64,000 bases of DNA from Clostridia bacterium (lineage in GTDB: Bacteria; Bacillota; Clostridia; Christensenellales; Aristaeellaceae): the NCBI GenBank assembly GCA_017470945.1, contig JAFUXH010000090.1, positions 1 through 64,000 of the forward strand, given 5' to 3'. Positions within the stretch are counted from its first letter, which is position 1. The number at the start of each line of letters is the position of its first letter. The translations under genes and the position numbers were made by a program. Below the pieces are notes generated by a model. It saw only the letters and a program-made list of their open reading frames with translations. It ran no database searches and was not told the origin of the DNA. Below are positions 1-8,772 of the stretch, piece after piece.

Positions 1-7
1 AGCAGCA

Positions 8-40
8 GGGCAGCCAGCAAACGTTGGCTGCCCTATTTTT
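8..40 (+). terminator. Rho-independent terminator of a gene upstream of the window
   Basis: A perfect 9-bp stem, GGGCAGCCA at 8-16 with TGGCTGCCC at 25-33, has an 8-base loop and is followed by TATTTTT. The T-rich side shows it works in plus direction, so it should end a plus-strand gene lying to the left of the window. Confidence 0.75.
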
Positions 41-331
41 ATGCAGACACCAGAAAAAATGATAGCATGACGGATGTGCAAGGCGCGTCACCAGAATGAA
101 GTGCAGCTGCACCGGGACGACGGAATGATTCTGGCTGCCCTGTTTTTTATGCAGACACCAGAAAAAATGATAGCATGACGGATGTGCAAGGCGCGTCACC
201 GGAATGAAGTGCAGCTGCACCGGGACGACGGAATGATTCCCTATTTTTATGCAGACATAAATGATTGCATGACGGATGTGCAAGGCGCGTCACCGGAATG
301 AAGGGCAGCTGCACCTGGGAGATGGAATGAC
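26..331. repeat. Three tandem copies of a ~106-bp repeat
   Basis: Copy 1 runs about 26-132, copy 2 about 133-238 and copy 3 about 239-331 (shorter and more diverged). Each unit starts with the 3-prime half of the terminator at 8-40 (GGCTGCCC or CCC plus T-run). Each then carries a conserved core: GCATGACGGATGTGC, GCGCGTCACC, the 12-bp palindrome GTGCAGCTGCAC (degenerate in copy 3) and a GGAATGAT-like end. Copies 1 and 2 differ at only a few bases. Units are adjacent without spacers, so this is not a CRISPR array. No gene was found in 1-339. Confidence 0.85.
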
Positions 332-339
332 CTCAATTT

Positions 340-1095
340 TCAAAAGCTTCCTCCATGGCCGCCGTGGTGGGTGCCGGAGGAGCCAGTGAAGCCGCCCCCG
401 CCGCCGCTATGACCGCCGCTGGAGGACGACGTTTCGATGCGGGTGCGGGTGGTGCTGGAATACAGGTACACATCCTGCACCCGGGACAGGTTAAAGCTGC
501 CTTGGCGGATGTATTGGGTGGCGCTGGTTTGCCGCCGCACGGTTTTCATCTGGGCCTTGAAAATCAGGGTGGTGATCAGGGCCACCACCAGGCCGATAGC
601 GACCAGGAAGGGGAAAAGGGCGTTGGCGCGGCCCAGGGGGGTGTGCAGCTGCAGACGATCCCCGACCTCATCCACAAAAACGATGGCGGCGTTGTTAAAA
701 TCATTCCGCCTCATGGAGGGCACAACCGCGTCCTCGATATCATAGAGTACGGAATCGGAAAAGATCCGTTCGCCGGTGCCGGTGGTCAGGATGAAATATT
801 TTCGGGTGGAGGAAACGATCAGCAGCAGAACGCCGTCGTGGGTGCTGTTGTAGCCGAAGCCGCCGTAATCGTAGAAATCCGCGGCGAAATAGCGGGGCTC
901 CTGGTTGTTGGTGTGGGGCACGGTGGCAATCACCACGTCAAAGGAATACTGGCTGCCGATTTGGCCGATGGCTGTTTCCAGCTGGCTTTCGGTGGCGGCG
1001 GACAGCAGATCCGCCTCGTCGAACACCCGCTGCTCCGCCATGGCGGGCAAGGCGACGCACAGCAGCACCGTGAGGAGCGCGATCAATCGTTTCAT
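340..1095 (-). CDS. TPM-domain (YgcG-like) exported membrane protein
   Basis: The 251-residue protein has a signal peptide (residues 1-20, ending PAMA), a TPM fold of about 120 residues beginning EQRVFDEADLLS, and one membrane helix at about 160-179. It ends in a Gly/Ser/His-rich tail (223-251). TPM domains occur in exported Psb32/YgcG proteins, some with phosphatase activity; here the substrate is unknown. A longer frame reaches 1287 but would overlap the preceding gene. The ATG at 1095 starts 2 bases after that gene's stop, has a GGGGGTG ribosome site and begins a clear signal peptide, so it was chosen. The glycine-rich end is common in YgcG relatives. It is the last gene of the CotH/VTC operon. 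Confidence 0.82.
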   Translation of the reverse strand: MKRLIALLTVLLCVALPAMAEQRVFDEADLLSAATESQLETAIGQIGSQYSFDVVIATVPHTNNQEPRYFAADFYDYGGFGYNSTHDGVLLLIVSSTRKYFILTTGTGERIFSDSVLYDIEDAVVPSMRRNDFNNAAIVFVDEVGDRLQLHTPLGRANALFPFLVAIGLVVALITTLIFKAQMKTVRRQTSATQYIRQGSFNLSRVQDVYLYSSTTRTRIETSSSSGGHSGGGGGFTGSSGTHHGGHGGSF

Positions 1096-1097
1096 CT

Positions 1098-2195
1098 TCA
1101 CAGCACCCCCATTGCGCCAAGCAGGAAAATCAAGGCGTACCCGCCCAGACTGATGCCCGCGGCCAGCCCCAGGAACCACCGCCAGAAGCGGCCCTTGTCG
1201 GTGGGCAAATCGCCGATGAATTGGCCGGTCTGGCCGTTCATGGCGAAGGTGTAGATGTGATCCTTGAACCGGGTGTTCAGCAGCCACACCGGCATCAGCA
1301 CCTGGCGCACCTGGCTGTGCTGCAGCTGGATCTGGGTATTGACGGGGGTGAAGGAGGAATAGCCCTTCACCGTTTGCGTCATCAGCGACGATACCGACTT
1401 GCGGATGCGTTCATTGGCCCGGGGCTGGCACTGGGTGGCGTCCACGTCGTGCCGCTGGGCCTGATAGCCGCTCAGATACGCCACGGTGAAGCCCTGGATG
1501 GCGCTGCCGTCGTAGGGCTCGATGGATTCCATCATGGCGTCCTCCATGTTTTTGGATCCATCCACCGGCACCTGGTGGAAGCCCACGTGGCCGCCCCGCC
1601 GCACCAGATAATGGGCGGTGGTGGTCACTTGGTAATTCCCCTGGCGGGATGTGGTGACCCGGGTGGCGTTGTAGGTCATATCGGCCTCCGCCTCGCATTC
1701 AAACAGCCAGAAGGGCACGTACACCCCGGTGATTTTTTCCAGCCGACTCTGATCGGCAAAGCCCTTCGGCAGCAGGCGCTTGCCCTGGCAATGCTTGCGG
1801 AAAGCAATTTGGGCGTCCTGCTTGGTTTTTTTGAAGGGGATCACACCGTCGGGCCGGTAGGCCCCGGTCAGCACGTCCGGCAGGATGGAGGGGTTGCCGC
1901 AGTAAACGCATTCGGTGGCGGCGGTGGTTTCGTCGGCCAGGATCTCCGCGCCGCAGGCTTCGCAGCGGAAGGCGTTCAGGTGCGCCCCTTCCTGGGCGGA
2001 AAAGCCGGCGTTGTCGGCCTGCTGCCAGTTCATTTGGGCGTCGGTGGTGTTTTCCACCTGAATGGTATCCACTTCCTGGATGGTTTCCACCGGGAAGGAA
2101 TTGCCGCAGGAGGGGCAATCCAATTGCTGGCTCAAGCCGCCGAACACCAGCGCGGCCCCGCAGCAGGGGCAGCGGTAACGGGTGGCTTCCTGCAT
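1098..2195 (-). CDS. Double zinc-ribbon protein with C-terminal membrane helix
   Basis: The 365-residue protein has two zinc-binding knuckle sets: C9/C12 with C27/C30, and C78/C81 with C96/C99. A middle domain of about 220 residues follows, rich in beta-type sequence (KITGVYVPFWLFECEAEADM), and a hydrophobic helix lies near the C-terminus (about 342-362). Relatives are usually annotated only as zinc ribbon or TFIIB-type zinc-binding proteins. No catalytic motif is visible. An AAGGAGG-like site (GGAAGGAGGAA) precedes the ATG. It lies between a PIG-L deacetylase gene and a TPM-domain gene on the same strand. Pairing of a zinc-ribbon membrane protein with a TPM protein suggests a shared membrane role, but function is unknown. 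Confidence 0.8.
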   Translation of the reverse strand: MQEATRYRCPCCGAALVFGGLSQQLDCPSCGNSFPVETIQEVDTIQVENTTDAQMNWQQADNAGFSAQEGAHLNAFRCEACGAEILADETTAATECVYCGNPSILPDVLTGAYRPDGVIPFKKTKQDAQIAFRKHCQGKRLLPKGFADQSRLEKITGVYVPFWLFECEAEADMTYNATRVTTSRQGNYQVTTTAHYLVRRGGHVGFHQVPVDGSKNMEDAMMESIEPYDGSAIQGFTVAYLSGYQAQRHDVDATQCQPRANERIRKSVSSLMTQTVKGYSSFTPVNTQIQLQHSQVRQVLMPVWLLNTRFKDHIYTFAMNGQTGQFIGDLPTDKGRFWRWFLGLAAGISLGGYALIFLLGAMGVL

Positions 2196-2243
2196 GGCGC
2201 TGATTCCTCCTTCCGCTTCGTTGCCCGGCGCCGATGCGCCGGC

Positions 2244-3437
2244 TTATTCGTTGATCACGTGCTGCATCAGGTCGGGACGCTTGATATTATCCTTGCCCAC
2301 CCGGCTCCAATACAGGCCCAGCTTCCGGCAATCGTACTTGCCGTGGTCCAGCACGGCATGGCGGCCATTTTGCTGGGATGCGTGCATTTTGAAGGCTTCC
2401 TTGGCGATGGTCAGGCCCGTTTTGCCGTTGAACGCCTTGAGCGGCACGCTCCAATCGAAGATGCTCTGGTTTTCCTTGTACATGTGCACATACAGTTTTT
2501 GGGGCTGATACACGCCGTACTTTTTGGCGGATTTCCGGGCCACCGTTTCCTTCAGGCATTCGGTTTTCACGGCCTTGATCACGTTGGCCACCAGCTTGAT
2601 GTGGGCCTTGTGGCCGTACTCGCCGTCGATATCCTGGGTCACCACCACCGGCGGGCGGTAGCGGCGGATGCAGGTGACGATATAATCGACCTCTTTCTTT
2701 TCCCGCACCTTGCCCTCCGGCATGTAGGGATAATACTTCACCCCGCAGTGCCACAGGGCGTCCAGCAGCTCGTTGCGCCGGTCCCAGCGGTTTTCGGTGG
2801 AGATGTAGCCCACCAGCACCTTCAGGTCCTTTTCCCCGGCATAAGTGGGCAGCAGCCCGCCGAACCACAGGATATCATCGTCCGGGTGGGTGACCATCAG
2901 CAGGATATCGGCCTGCCCATCAGGCAGGGTTTCCCAGCGCTGCACCCAGGCGGGCAGGGCCCCTTCGGTCAGCACGTTCATGCGGCCGATGCGGATGGCC
3001 ACGGCGTTTTCCTTGCCGGGCCGGACGCGGAACACGTGGGCCGGCTTGGAAAAGGGGATGTAGCTGGTGTAATAGGGCAGGGAATATTCGGCGATGACCT
3101 CCGGCTTTTCGCCGTCCATGCTTTCAACGATCAGCTGGGGCACGTAGGTGTTGAAGGCCAGCATCACGCCCTGGGCCTTCTGATCGCCCGGCAGGGTGAC
3201 GGTGAACATGCCCTTTTCGCCGCCGTTCCAGATCTTGTGCAGCGCCTGATTGCGCAGCTGGAAGGAGGTATCCTTGTTGACGGTGACGGAGAATTTGCAT
3301 TCCTGCACCACGTCGCGGGCCTGCTGCGCCTTCACCTGGGCGGCCAGGGCCGGGTGGGGGAGGGCGAGGGATAACGCGCCTAGCGCGAGCAACGCGACCA
3401 GGATCGCCAGCGGCTGCCATTTCTTTTGTGTGATCAT
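2244..3437 (-). CDS. PIG-L/LmbE-family deacetylase, membrane-anchored or secreted
   Basis: The 397-residue protein has a hydrophobic N-terminal export segment (about 8-33). A beta-rich region of about 140 residues comes next, then a PIG-L domain starting near residue 175. The metal-binding motif HPDDD is at 184-188 and the second site GEYGHKAH at about 272-279 supplies further histidines. PIG-L enzymes are zinc-dependent deacetylases of N-acetylglucosamine-type sugars. Export plus the N-terminal domain suggest it acts on a cell-surface glycan; the substrate cannot be read from sequence. It sits 21 bases after the VTC-domain gene in the CotH operon. The family call is secure, the role in this operon is inferred. 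Confidence 0.88.
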   Translation of the reverse strand: MITQKKWQPLAILVALLALGALSLALPHPALAAQVKAQQARDVVQECKFSVTVNKDTSFQLRNQALHKIWNGGEKGMFTVTLPGDQKAQGVMLAFNTYVPQLIVESMDGEKPEVIAEYSLPYYTSYIPFSKPAHVFRVRPGKENAVAIRIGRMNVLTEGALPAWVQRWETLPDGQADILLMVTHPDDDILWFGGLLPTYAGEKDLKVLVGYISTENRWDRRNELLDALWHCGVKYYPYMPEGKVREKKEVDYIVTCIRRYRPPVVVTQDIDGEYGHKAHIKLVANVIKAVKTECLKETVARKSAKKYGVYQPQKLYVHMYKENQSIFDWSVPLKAFNGKTGLTIAKEAFKMHASQQNGRHAVLDHGKYDCRKLGLYWSRVGKDNIKRPDLMQHVINE

Positions 3438-3458
3438 CTTGTCCTCTTGCCAATGGAT

Positions 3459-4160
3459 TTATTCTTTGAATTCGTACCGGCGGCACAGGGTGTATTTGGA
3501 TACGGCGCTCTGCACCGCCTCCGGGCAGGCGTAGCTCAGCACGTCCTTGATAAAGGGCGGCAGCACCCGGTTGTATTTCACTTCCAGGATGGTTTCATCG
3601 TGATCCAGCACTGGCACGGTGGGCACGTTGGGATTGAAGATATCGATGCTGTTCAGCCCGCTGCGCACCCGCATGTCGAAGGTGATGCGCACCTCCTCGG
3701 CCTGGTGCAGATAGGGGATGCGCTCGTAATCCACGATGACCACGGGGTGCAATAGGCGGGTGCGCATTTCCCGGTATACGTCCCGCAGCAGGCCGCTGCG
3801 GGTGTTTTCCAAGCCGGTGGGATCGGCGGCGATCAATTGCTCCGCCAGATCCCGGCTGATCTTCACGCTGCGCTTGGAAATCAGGGTGCCGATCTTGGTT
3901 TTGCACTCCATGTGGATTTCCCGGTCGGACAGATTATAAATGCGCATGCGGTACTTATCGCGGTTCATGACGCCGCTGTATTTTTCATACAGGGAATCGT
4001 CGAATACCGTGTCGAAATACAGGGAGCGGATATGATACATCCCGCCGTTCCTTTCCGCGTGGGGGTCCAGATACAGGGTGCTGGCCAGCGTGCGGTTCAG
4101 CACCTCGAACTGGGTGCGGGTGATCATGAATTTCAATTCGTGGCGAAGGGGGAGAGCCAT
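3459..4160 (-). CDS. VTC-domain (polyphosphate polymerase-like) protein
   Basis: The 233-residue cytosolic protein matches the VTC domain of yeast vacuolar transporter chaperone proteins, a triphosphate-tunnel fold. Visible elements are RHELKF near the start, YHIRSLYFDT, DKYRMRIYNL, the lysine-rich ECKTKIGTLISKRSVKI and EVKYNRVLPP. These supply the Arg, Lys and Glu residues that line the tunnel. Yeast Vtc4 makes polyphosphate from ATP; the bacterial product is not well established. The gene starts 3 bases after the DUF4956 stop, so translation is probably coupled. Bacterial VTC genes commonly lie beside DUF4956 and CotH genes, as here. Confidence 0.9.
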   Translation of the reverse strand: MALPLRHELKFMITRTQFEVLNRTLASTLYLDPHAERNGGMYHIRSLYFDTVFDDSLYEKYSGVMNRDKYRMRIYNLSDREIHMECKTKIGTLISKRSVKISRDLAEQLIAADPTGLENTRSGLLRDVYREMRTRLLHPVVIVDYERIPYLHQAEEVRITFDMRVRSGLNSIDIFNPNVPTVPVLDHDETILEVKYNRVLPPFIKDVLSYACPEAVQSAVSKYTLCRRYEFKE

Positions 4161-4163
4161 GGA

Positions 4164-4922
4164 TTAAGCCCCCGTTTCGGTTTGGCAGGCCACCAGGGTG
4201 GCATCGCTGACGCCGTGGATGTTCAGCATGTTGCGCACGATGTCGGACCGGCGGTCCAGCCGCACCTCCACGGTCATTTCCGTGCCGCCGCGGGTGACGG
4301 TCTTGGAGCGCAGGCGGTGGGTGGTGGCGCTTTGCCGCAGCTCGGATTCGATTTCGCTTTCCACGTTGGAGGCGCGCTGGCTGTCGAAGGCGTTTTCATT
4401 CTCGGTGGTGTAATGCAGCACCAGCAGATAGGCGTTGGGCTTGCGGAAACGGAAGAAGGAGAGGCCCAGCATGATCACCGAAATGCCCAGCAGCGCTACC
4501 GCGGCGATGAGCACGGCGTCGGCCCCCAGCAGGATGCCCATGGTGATGGACCAGAACATATAAGCGGTATCCAGGGGATCCTTGACGGCGGTGCGGAAGC
4601 GCACGATGCTCAGCGCGCCTACCATGCCCATCGACAGGGCCACGTTGCTGCCGATGGCCATGACCACCGGGGTGGTGACCAGGCACAGCAGGATCAGCGT
4701 CAGGGAAAAGGAGGGGGAATATAGCACGCCCTTATAGGTTTTTTTGTACACCAGGGCGATGATGATGCCGGCGATCAGCGCTTCGCCCAGGGCGATGGCG
4801 GTGTTCAGCGGGGTAAAGGCGCTGAGCTGATTGGCGAACCAATTGGCGAAGGCGGAGTTGCCGGCGATGTCGTTTTTGCTCAGGTTGCCGTTAACGGCAG
4901 TCAAAAGTGCGAATGCGTTCAT
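4164..4922 (-). CDS. DUF4956 multi-pass membrane protein
   Basis: The 252-residue protein has about four membrane helices within residues 40-155, followed by a cytosolic domain of about 95 residues. The family hallmark GALSIVRFRTAVKDPLD lies at about residues 102-118. The C-terminal part (ESELRQSATTHRLRSKTV onward) looks like a small alpha/beta domain. DUF4956 proteins have no established activity but co-occur with VTC-domain proteins, so it may be a membrane partner or channel for the polymer made by the VTC protein. A GGGAGG site precedes the ATG. The 57-base gap before it holds a weak promoter-like TTGTAC/TATACA pair on this strand. Confidence 0.88.
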   Translation of the reverse strand: MNAFALLTAVNGNLSKNDIAGNSAFANWFANQLSAFTPLNTAIALGEALIAGIIIALVYKKTYKGVLYSPSFSLTLILLCLVTTPVVMAIGSNVALSMGMVGALSIVRFRTAVKDPLDTAYMFWSITMGILLGADAVLIAAVALLGISVIMLGLSFFRFRKPNAYLLVLHYTTENENAFDSQRASNVESEIESELRQSATTHRLRSKTVTRGGTEMTVEVRLDRRSDIVRNMLNIHGVSDATLVACQTETGA

Positions 4923-4979
4923 GCTTGTTTCCTCCCTGTATATTCCATTTCTTAATAGTACAATGTTTTTCCGGTTTCG

Positions 4980-7900
4980 TCAATCCGCCGGCTGGGGCGG
5001 CCGCTCGCCGAAGTAATGCACCATTTGGGCGTTGGTCAATTGGTACTGGGTCTGCACGAAGCCCCACAGGTAATAGGGCCGCTTGTTCATGGTGTTCTTC
5101 ATACGGTTGACGCGCTGCTGCCAATAGCGCATATAGCCGTCGGCGGTGGTGGGGGATTCGGAATTGATGGTGGGTTCCTTATAGGGGGCCCACCGGGCGT
5201 AATGCCGGGGCAATTCGGGGTAAATAATGTCGGTGCACCGATCCAGCATTTCGATCATCACGTCGCTGGTGAGGGTTTGGAAAATCACCCCCAGCCGGGT
5301 CAGGAACTGATCGCGGATCTCGTCCGATTCCAGCATCTTGCGGAAGATGGTGTTGTTGATGTTCTGCTGGCCCATACCCTTGGTTTTCATATAGGATTTG
5401 GGGCTGTCGAACTGGGAATTGAACAGACCGTAATCCAGGTCGAACATCAGGCACTTCCACTTGCCGCCGGGCAACTGGTAGAACATGATGTTGCCGGGAT
5501 CGGAATCGCCGAAGAACATCTTGATGGCGAACCATTCGATGTAGTTATCCACGTCGATATGGTCGTAGATGTATTGCAGATCCTCGGGCTTGCTGTTGGG
5601 CTGCAGATCGGCGAAGGTTTTCAGCATGGCCCGGTATTCGCTGTTGTTGCCCTGCACGGTGGCCCAGCCGGCCCGCAGGATGGTCATGTTTTCATAGATC
5701 TCCTGGTCGGTTTCCAGGTCCAGCCCCTCGTGCTGGGCGATGGAGAAGCGGTCCTTGCGCTCGCGCATATTGTAGTGGCCCCAGTATTCGCCGTTCAGGT
5801 ACACCACCACCGGCTTCCAATCCAGCGTCAGGATGGGGGAATTCAGGTATTCGTCGATCAATTTGGTCTGCACGCCGTCGGCCACCCGGGTCCACACGCT
5901 GTCGTTGCCGGAATTGCGCAGGGTGAAGGATTTATAGTAGGTGTAATCCCGGTTGTCGAACAGGGGATAGTTGAAATACTTTTCGCCGTAGGCAGCCTGG
6001 GCCCGCACCTTGAAGGATTTCTGCGGCATATCCAGGCTGTAATCGCCCATCAGGTCCATCTTGATGCCCTGGGAAATGTAAGCCCGCTTGGTTTCCTGGC
6101 TGAAAATTTCCACATAGCCGGGCCGGTCGATCTTGCCGTAGGTGCGGTAAATGGGCGTTTTGAAGCGGGGACCCTTGGATTTATCCACCACCCCGCCGGG
6201 GGAATTGGGCACGTCCGGCGCGTCGGACAGCAGGCCGTCCACGGTGTTCCACAATTGCTCCGGCTCGCACACCAGGGATACCACGTCCAGGATGTGGTAG
6301 GTATTCATGATGTAGGTGGCGGTCACCGTTTCGGAGGGCTGCAGCCCGTACTGGAAGGACCGGGCCCGGATGACGCCGTTGTTTTCCTCGATCTTCAATT
6401 CCTGGCCGGGGGTGTAAACGAAGCTGTTGTCGATGGTGGGGATGGAGCCATCCACCGTGTAGCGGATGGTGGCGTTGGGATCGTCGCAGCGCATGGTCAC
6501 CAGCAGGGACCCGGTATACAGCCCGCTGGGCTGGTCGATCACCGGGGTGGGGGCGAAACCGTAGAAGCCGCTGCCATTGGCCGCCCCGGGGGTGGGGGTA
6601 TCATAATAAAAAAAGCCGTTGCTCCCCAGGGTGCGCCCGTAGGAAACATCCGTGGGAATCTCCGGCAGATACATCCGGTCCAACACCCGGCCGGTGGCGT
6701 CCGCCAGGGTGATCATTTCACCGCCGGCGCGCTTTAACCCAAAGCTGGACCGCAGCCGGGACACGTTGGTGTTGGCCCCCATGAATTTACTGCACAGGAT
6801 CACCTTGTATTCCCCGGGGGAAATGGACGTCCCCTGGGGGAACGTCCATTTTCTGGGCCAGTTGATATTGTCGCTCAGCCCCCAGCCGGAAAGATCCCAG
6901 CTTTGGGCGGAGGCGTTATAAAGCTCGATATAATCCCCGGCGGGGTAATCGGGAAAAGCCAGCACCGCGTTGGAGGAGGACATGACCTCGGAAATGTACA
7001 CCCCCGTGGGGTTGATGGCCCGCAGGTACTGATCGGCCCGGTTGGCCCCGGTCTGGTTATTGGGGGCGCCGGGGGTGGGCAGGGTGTAATAGCGCCAGGC
7101 GAGGGTTTCGGGGTCGCGGCCGTAGCTCATATCCCGGCCGACGCCGGTCACGGTGATCCGGTCCACCAATTCTCCCGTGATGGTGGACAGCACCAGCGTT
7201 TCTTCTTCATTGTTGATGCCGAAATTGGTGTGGGGATAGCGGGTGCTTTCCTCCACCTTGTCCTTCCCGGAGCAGAACACGATGTAGTAGCCCCCCGCGG
7301 GGATCACCGCGTCCTCGGGGAACACCCATTTCAGGGGCTTGGTTTCATCGTCGGACAGGGCGAAGGATTTCAGGCTGATGTTGCGGCTGCCGGCATTATA
7401 CAATTCCAGCCAGTCGCTCAATTCGTCGTCCTCATCCCGCAAGCCGGAGCGGGGGATGGGCGCCACTTCGTTGATCATCAGCCCCCCGGGCTCCACCGTG
7501 TATTGGGCGATGTAAGCGTCGTGCCCCGCCGTGGTGTTGGGGAAATCGGGGGAATAATCCTCGGTCTTGGCCCAGGCGCCTTCCTCGGTGCGGGCGTAGC
7601 TTTCATCGGCGTTCAGCGTGGGCACCTGCACCATATCGATGGCCACGCCCGATGAATCGAACAAAAACAGGGTATCCCCCAGGGAGGAGAGGCCGAATTT
7701 GGCGTGGAAGGCGCTGGAAGGATCATCCCGGTTCACCTTGTCGCAAAACACCACCACCCGGCCCTGGGCGGCCAGCGTCACGTCGGGGAAGAGGAATTTG
7801 ATGCGGTCGCTGCGGTCGGACAGGCCGACGCCGTTTAAATTCATGGGCTCGTCCAGGGAATTATAGATTTCGAGCCAATCCCCGAATTTGCCGTTTTCAT

Positions 7901-8126
7901 CCGGCAGGGCGGACACGTTGTCGGTCATCACCTCGCTGAGCACCAGCCCCGCGTGGGTGGACATTTGGCCGGAGGCCGATACGTTGACCGCCTTCGGAAC
8001 GGGGGATTTGGGCATGATCACCACAATCAGCGCCAGGATCGCCGCCAATGGAATGAGCAGCAACAGGCGCGAATCCTTTGTTTGCTTTTTCTTTTTACGC
8101 CGGGTATTGCGCTTGGGCAAAATCAA
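4980..8126 (-). CDS. CotH-family kinase with three lamin-tail domains
   Basis: The protein has about 1048 residues. A basic N-terminus and one membrane helix (about 20-38) anchor it, with the rest outside. Three lamin-tail-like domains lie at about 60-170, 213-325 and 370-515 (repeated EVM or EVA, DWLEIYN, LSD patterns). A chitobiase-like beta domain is near 520-605 (TIRYTVDGSIPT). The CotH domain fills about 610-1040. It contains YLNGEYWGHYNMRE, GDSDPGNIMFY and CLMFDLDYG, which fit the ATP and metal residues of CotH, an atypical spore-coat protein kinase. There is no ATG start. TTG at 8126 is only 3 bases from GGAGG, and TTG at 8120, with 9-base spacing, is an equally good or better start. 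It is first in the operon. Confidence 0.9.
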   Translation of the reverse strand: MILPKRNTRRKKKKQTKDSRLLLLIPLAAILALIVVIMPKSPVPKAVNVSASGQMSTHAGLVLSEVMTDNVSALPDENGKFGDWLEIYNSLDEPMNLNGVGLSDRSDRIKFLFPDVTLAAQGRVVVFCDKVNRDDPSSAFHAKFGLSSLGDTLFLFDSSGVAIDMVQVPTLNADESYARTEEGAWAKTEDYSPDFPNTTAGHDAYIAQYTVEPGGLMINEVAPIPRSGLRDEDDELSDWLELYNAGSRNISLKSFALSDDETKPLKWVFPEDAVIPAGGYYIVFCSGKDKVEESTRYPHTNFGINNEEETLVLSTITGELVDRITVTGVGRDMSYGRDPETLAWRYYTLPTPGAPNNQTGANRADQYLRAINPTGVYISEVMSSSNAVLAFPDYPAGDYIELYNASAQSWDLSGWGLSDNINWPRKWTFPQGTSISPGEYKVILCSKFMGANTNVSRLRSSFGLKRAGGEMITLADATGRVLDRMYLPEIPTDVSYGRTLGSNGFFYYDTPTPGAANGSGFYGFAPTPVIDQPSGLYTGSLLVTMRCDDPNATIRYTVDGSIPTIDNSFVYTPGQELKIEENNGVIRARSFQYGLQPSETVTATYIMNTYHILDVVSLVCEPEQLWNTVDGLLSDAPDVPNSPGGVVDKSKGPRFKTPIYRTYGKIDRPGYVEIFSQETKRAYISQGIKMDLMGDYSLDMPQKSFKVRAQAAYGEKYFNYPLFDNRDYTYYKSFTLRNSGNDSVWTRVADGVQTKLIDEYLNSPILTLDWKPVVVYLNGEYWGHYNMRERKDRFSIAQHEGLDLETDQEIYENMTILRAGWATVQGNNSEYRAMLKTFADLQPNSKPEDLQYIYDHIDVDNYIEWFAIKMFFGDSDPGNIMFYQLPGGKWKCLMFDLDYGLFNSQFDSPKSYMKTKGMGQQNINNTIFRKMLESDEIRDQFLTRLGVIFQTLTSDVMIEMLDRCTDIIYPELPRHYARWAPYKEPTINSESPTTADGYMRYWQQRVNRMKNTMNKRPYYLWGFVQTQYQLTNAQMVHYFGERPPQPAD

Positions 8127-8157
8127 TTTCCTCCTTTCGTGGAAGAACGTTCAGGTC

Positions 8158-8166
8158 ATTATAACA
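8158..8166 (-). promoter_or_regulatory. Extended -10 promoter of the CotH/VTC operon
   Basis: Read on the minus strand, TGT-TATAAT is a full extended -10 element about 30 bases ahead of the CotH-family start codon. No good -35 hexamer lies 16-18 bases further upstream, as expected for extended -10 promoters. Confidence 0.6.
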
Positions 8167-8211
8167 CAGATCGTGTCGAGAAAAAAGCCCCATTTTCTGC
8201 ATGCGGCCCTT

Positions 8212-8772
8212 TTATGGGTTCACCCAGGTGAGCCGGGACGCCACGGTCAAAAAATCCTGCTCCTCCGCCTCCGGGGCATACATGGCGTAGGCGGTGGTTT
8301 CATCGGAAAAGTACAGGCAGTAGGCGCTGCCCCGGCTGGCCATCACGGCGGGCAGGTTCAGCACTGTCAGGTCGCTGCGCAGCGTCACGTCCAATTCGCT
8401 GTGCAAAAGCAGCGGGGCGGCGGCGGCCGGCTGCACGGCGGAGATCGTCAGCCCGTTGTATTGCAGCGTCACCAGCCGGGCGGGGCTGCCGTCGTGGGTG
8501 CGGTTGACGCCCTGGCCGTTGGGGGTCAGCCCCTGCAGAACCGGCAGGCGGGCCTCAAACATTTTGGCCAGGGCGGCGGTGTCGCCCATGGAGGCGGCCT
8601 GCATCCGGGTCACGGGAGCGGGCTCCTCCTTGACGATATAGCCCTCCTCCTGGTTCACCCCCGGCACCTGCAAAAGCACCGCGGCCAAATACACCAGCGC
8701 GGCGGCCAGCAGCGCCAGCAGCACGCCGCCCACGCGGCTCATCACCCGTTTAAATTTTCCTTTTCCCGCCAT
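8212..8772 (-). CDS. Unrecognised membrane-anchored extracytoplasmic protein
   Basis: The 186-residue protein has a basic N-terminus (MAGKGKFKR), one membrane helix at about 13-34 and an outer domain of about 150 residues without a recognisable motif. The outer part is Ala/Leu/Thr-rich and alternates predicted strands such as LVTLQYNGLTISAV and DVTLRSDLTVLNLPAV. Its start overlaps the preceding gene by 23 bases, so the two are co-transcribed and probably work together at the membrane. A GGAAAG site precedes the ATG. No family could be named. Confidence 0.7.
   Translation of the reverse strand: MAGKGKFKRVMSRVGGVLLALLAAALVYLAAVLLQVPGVNQEEGYIVKEEPAPVTRMQAASMGDTAALAKMFEARLPVLQGLTPNGQGVNRTHDGSPARLVTLQYNGLTISAVQPAAAAPLLLHSELDVTLRSDLTVLNLPAVMASRGSAYCLYFSDETTAYAMYAPEAEEQDFLTVASRLTWVNP

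Noticed and set aside
26..331. CRISPR array
   Set aside because: The units are about 106 bases, directly adjacent and without unique spacers; no cas gene is near.
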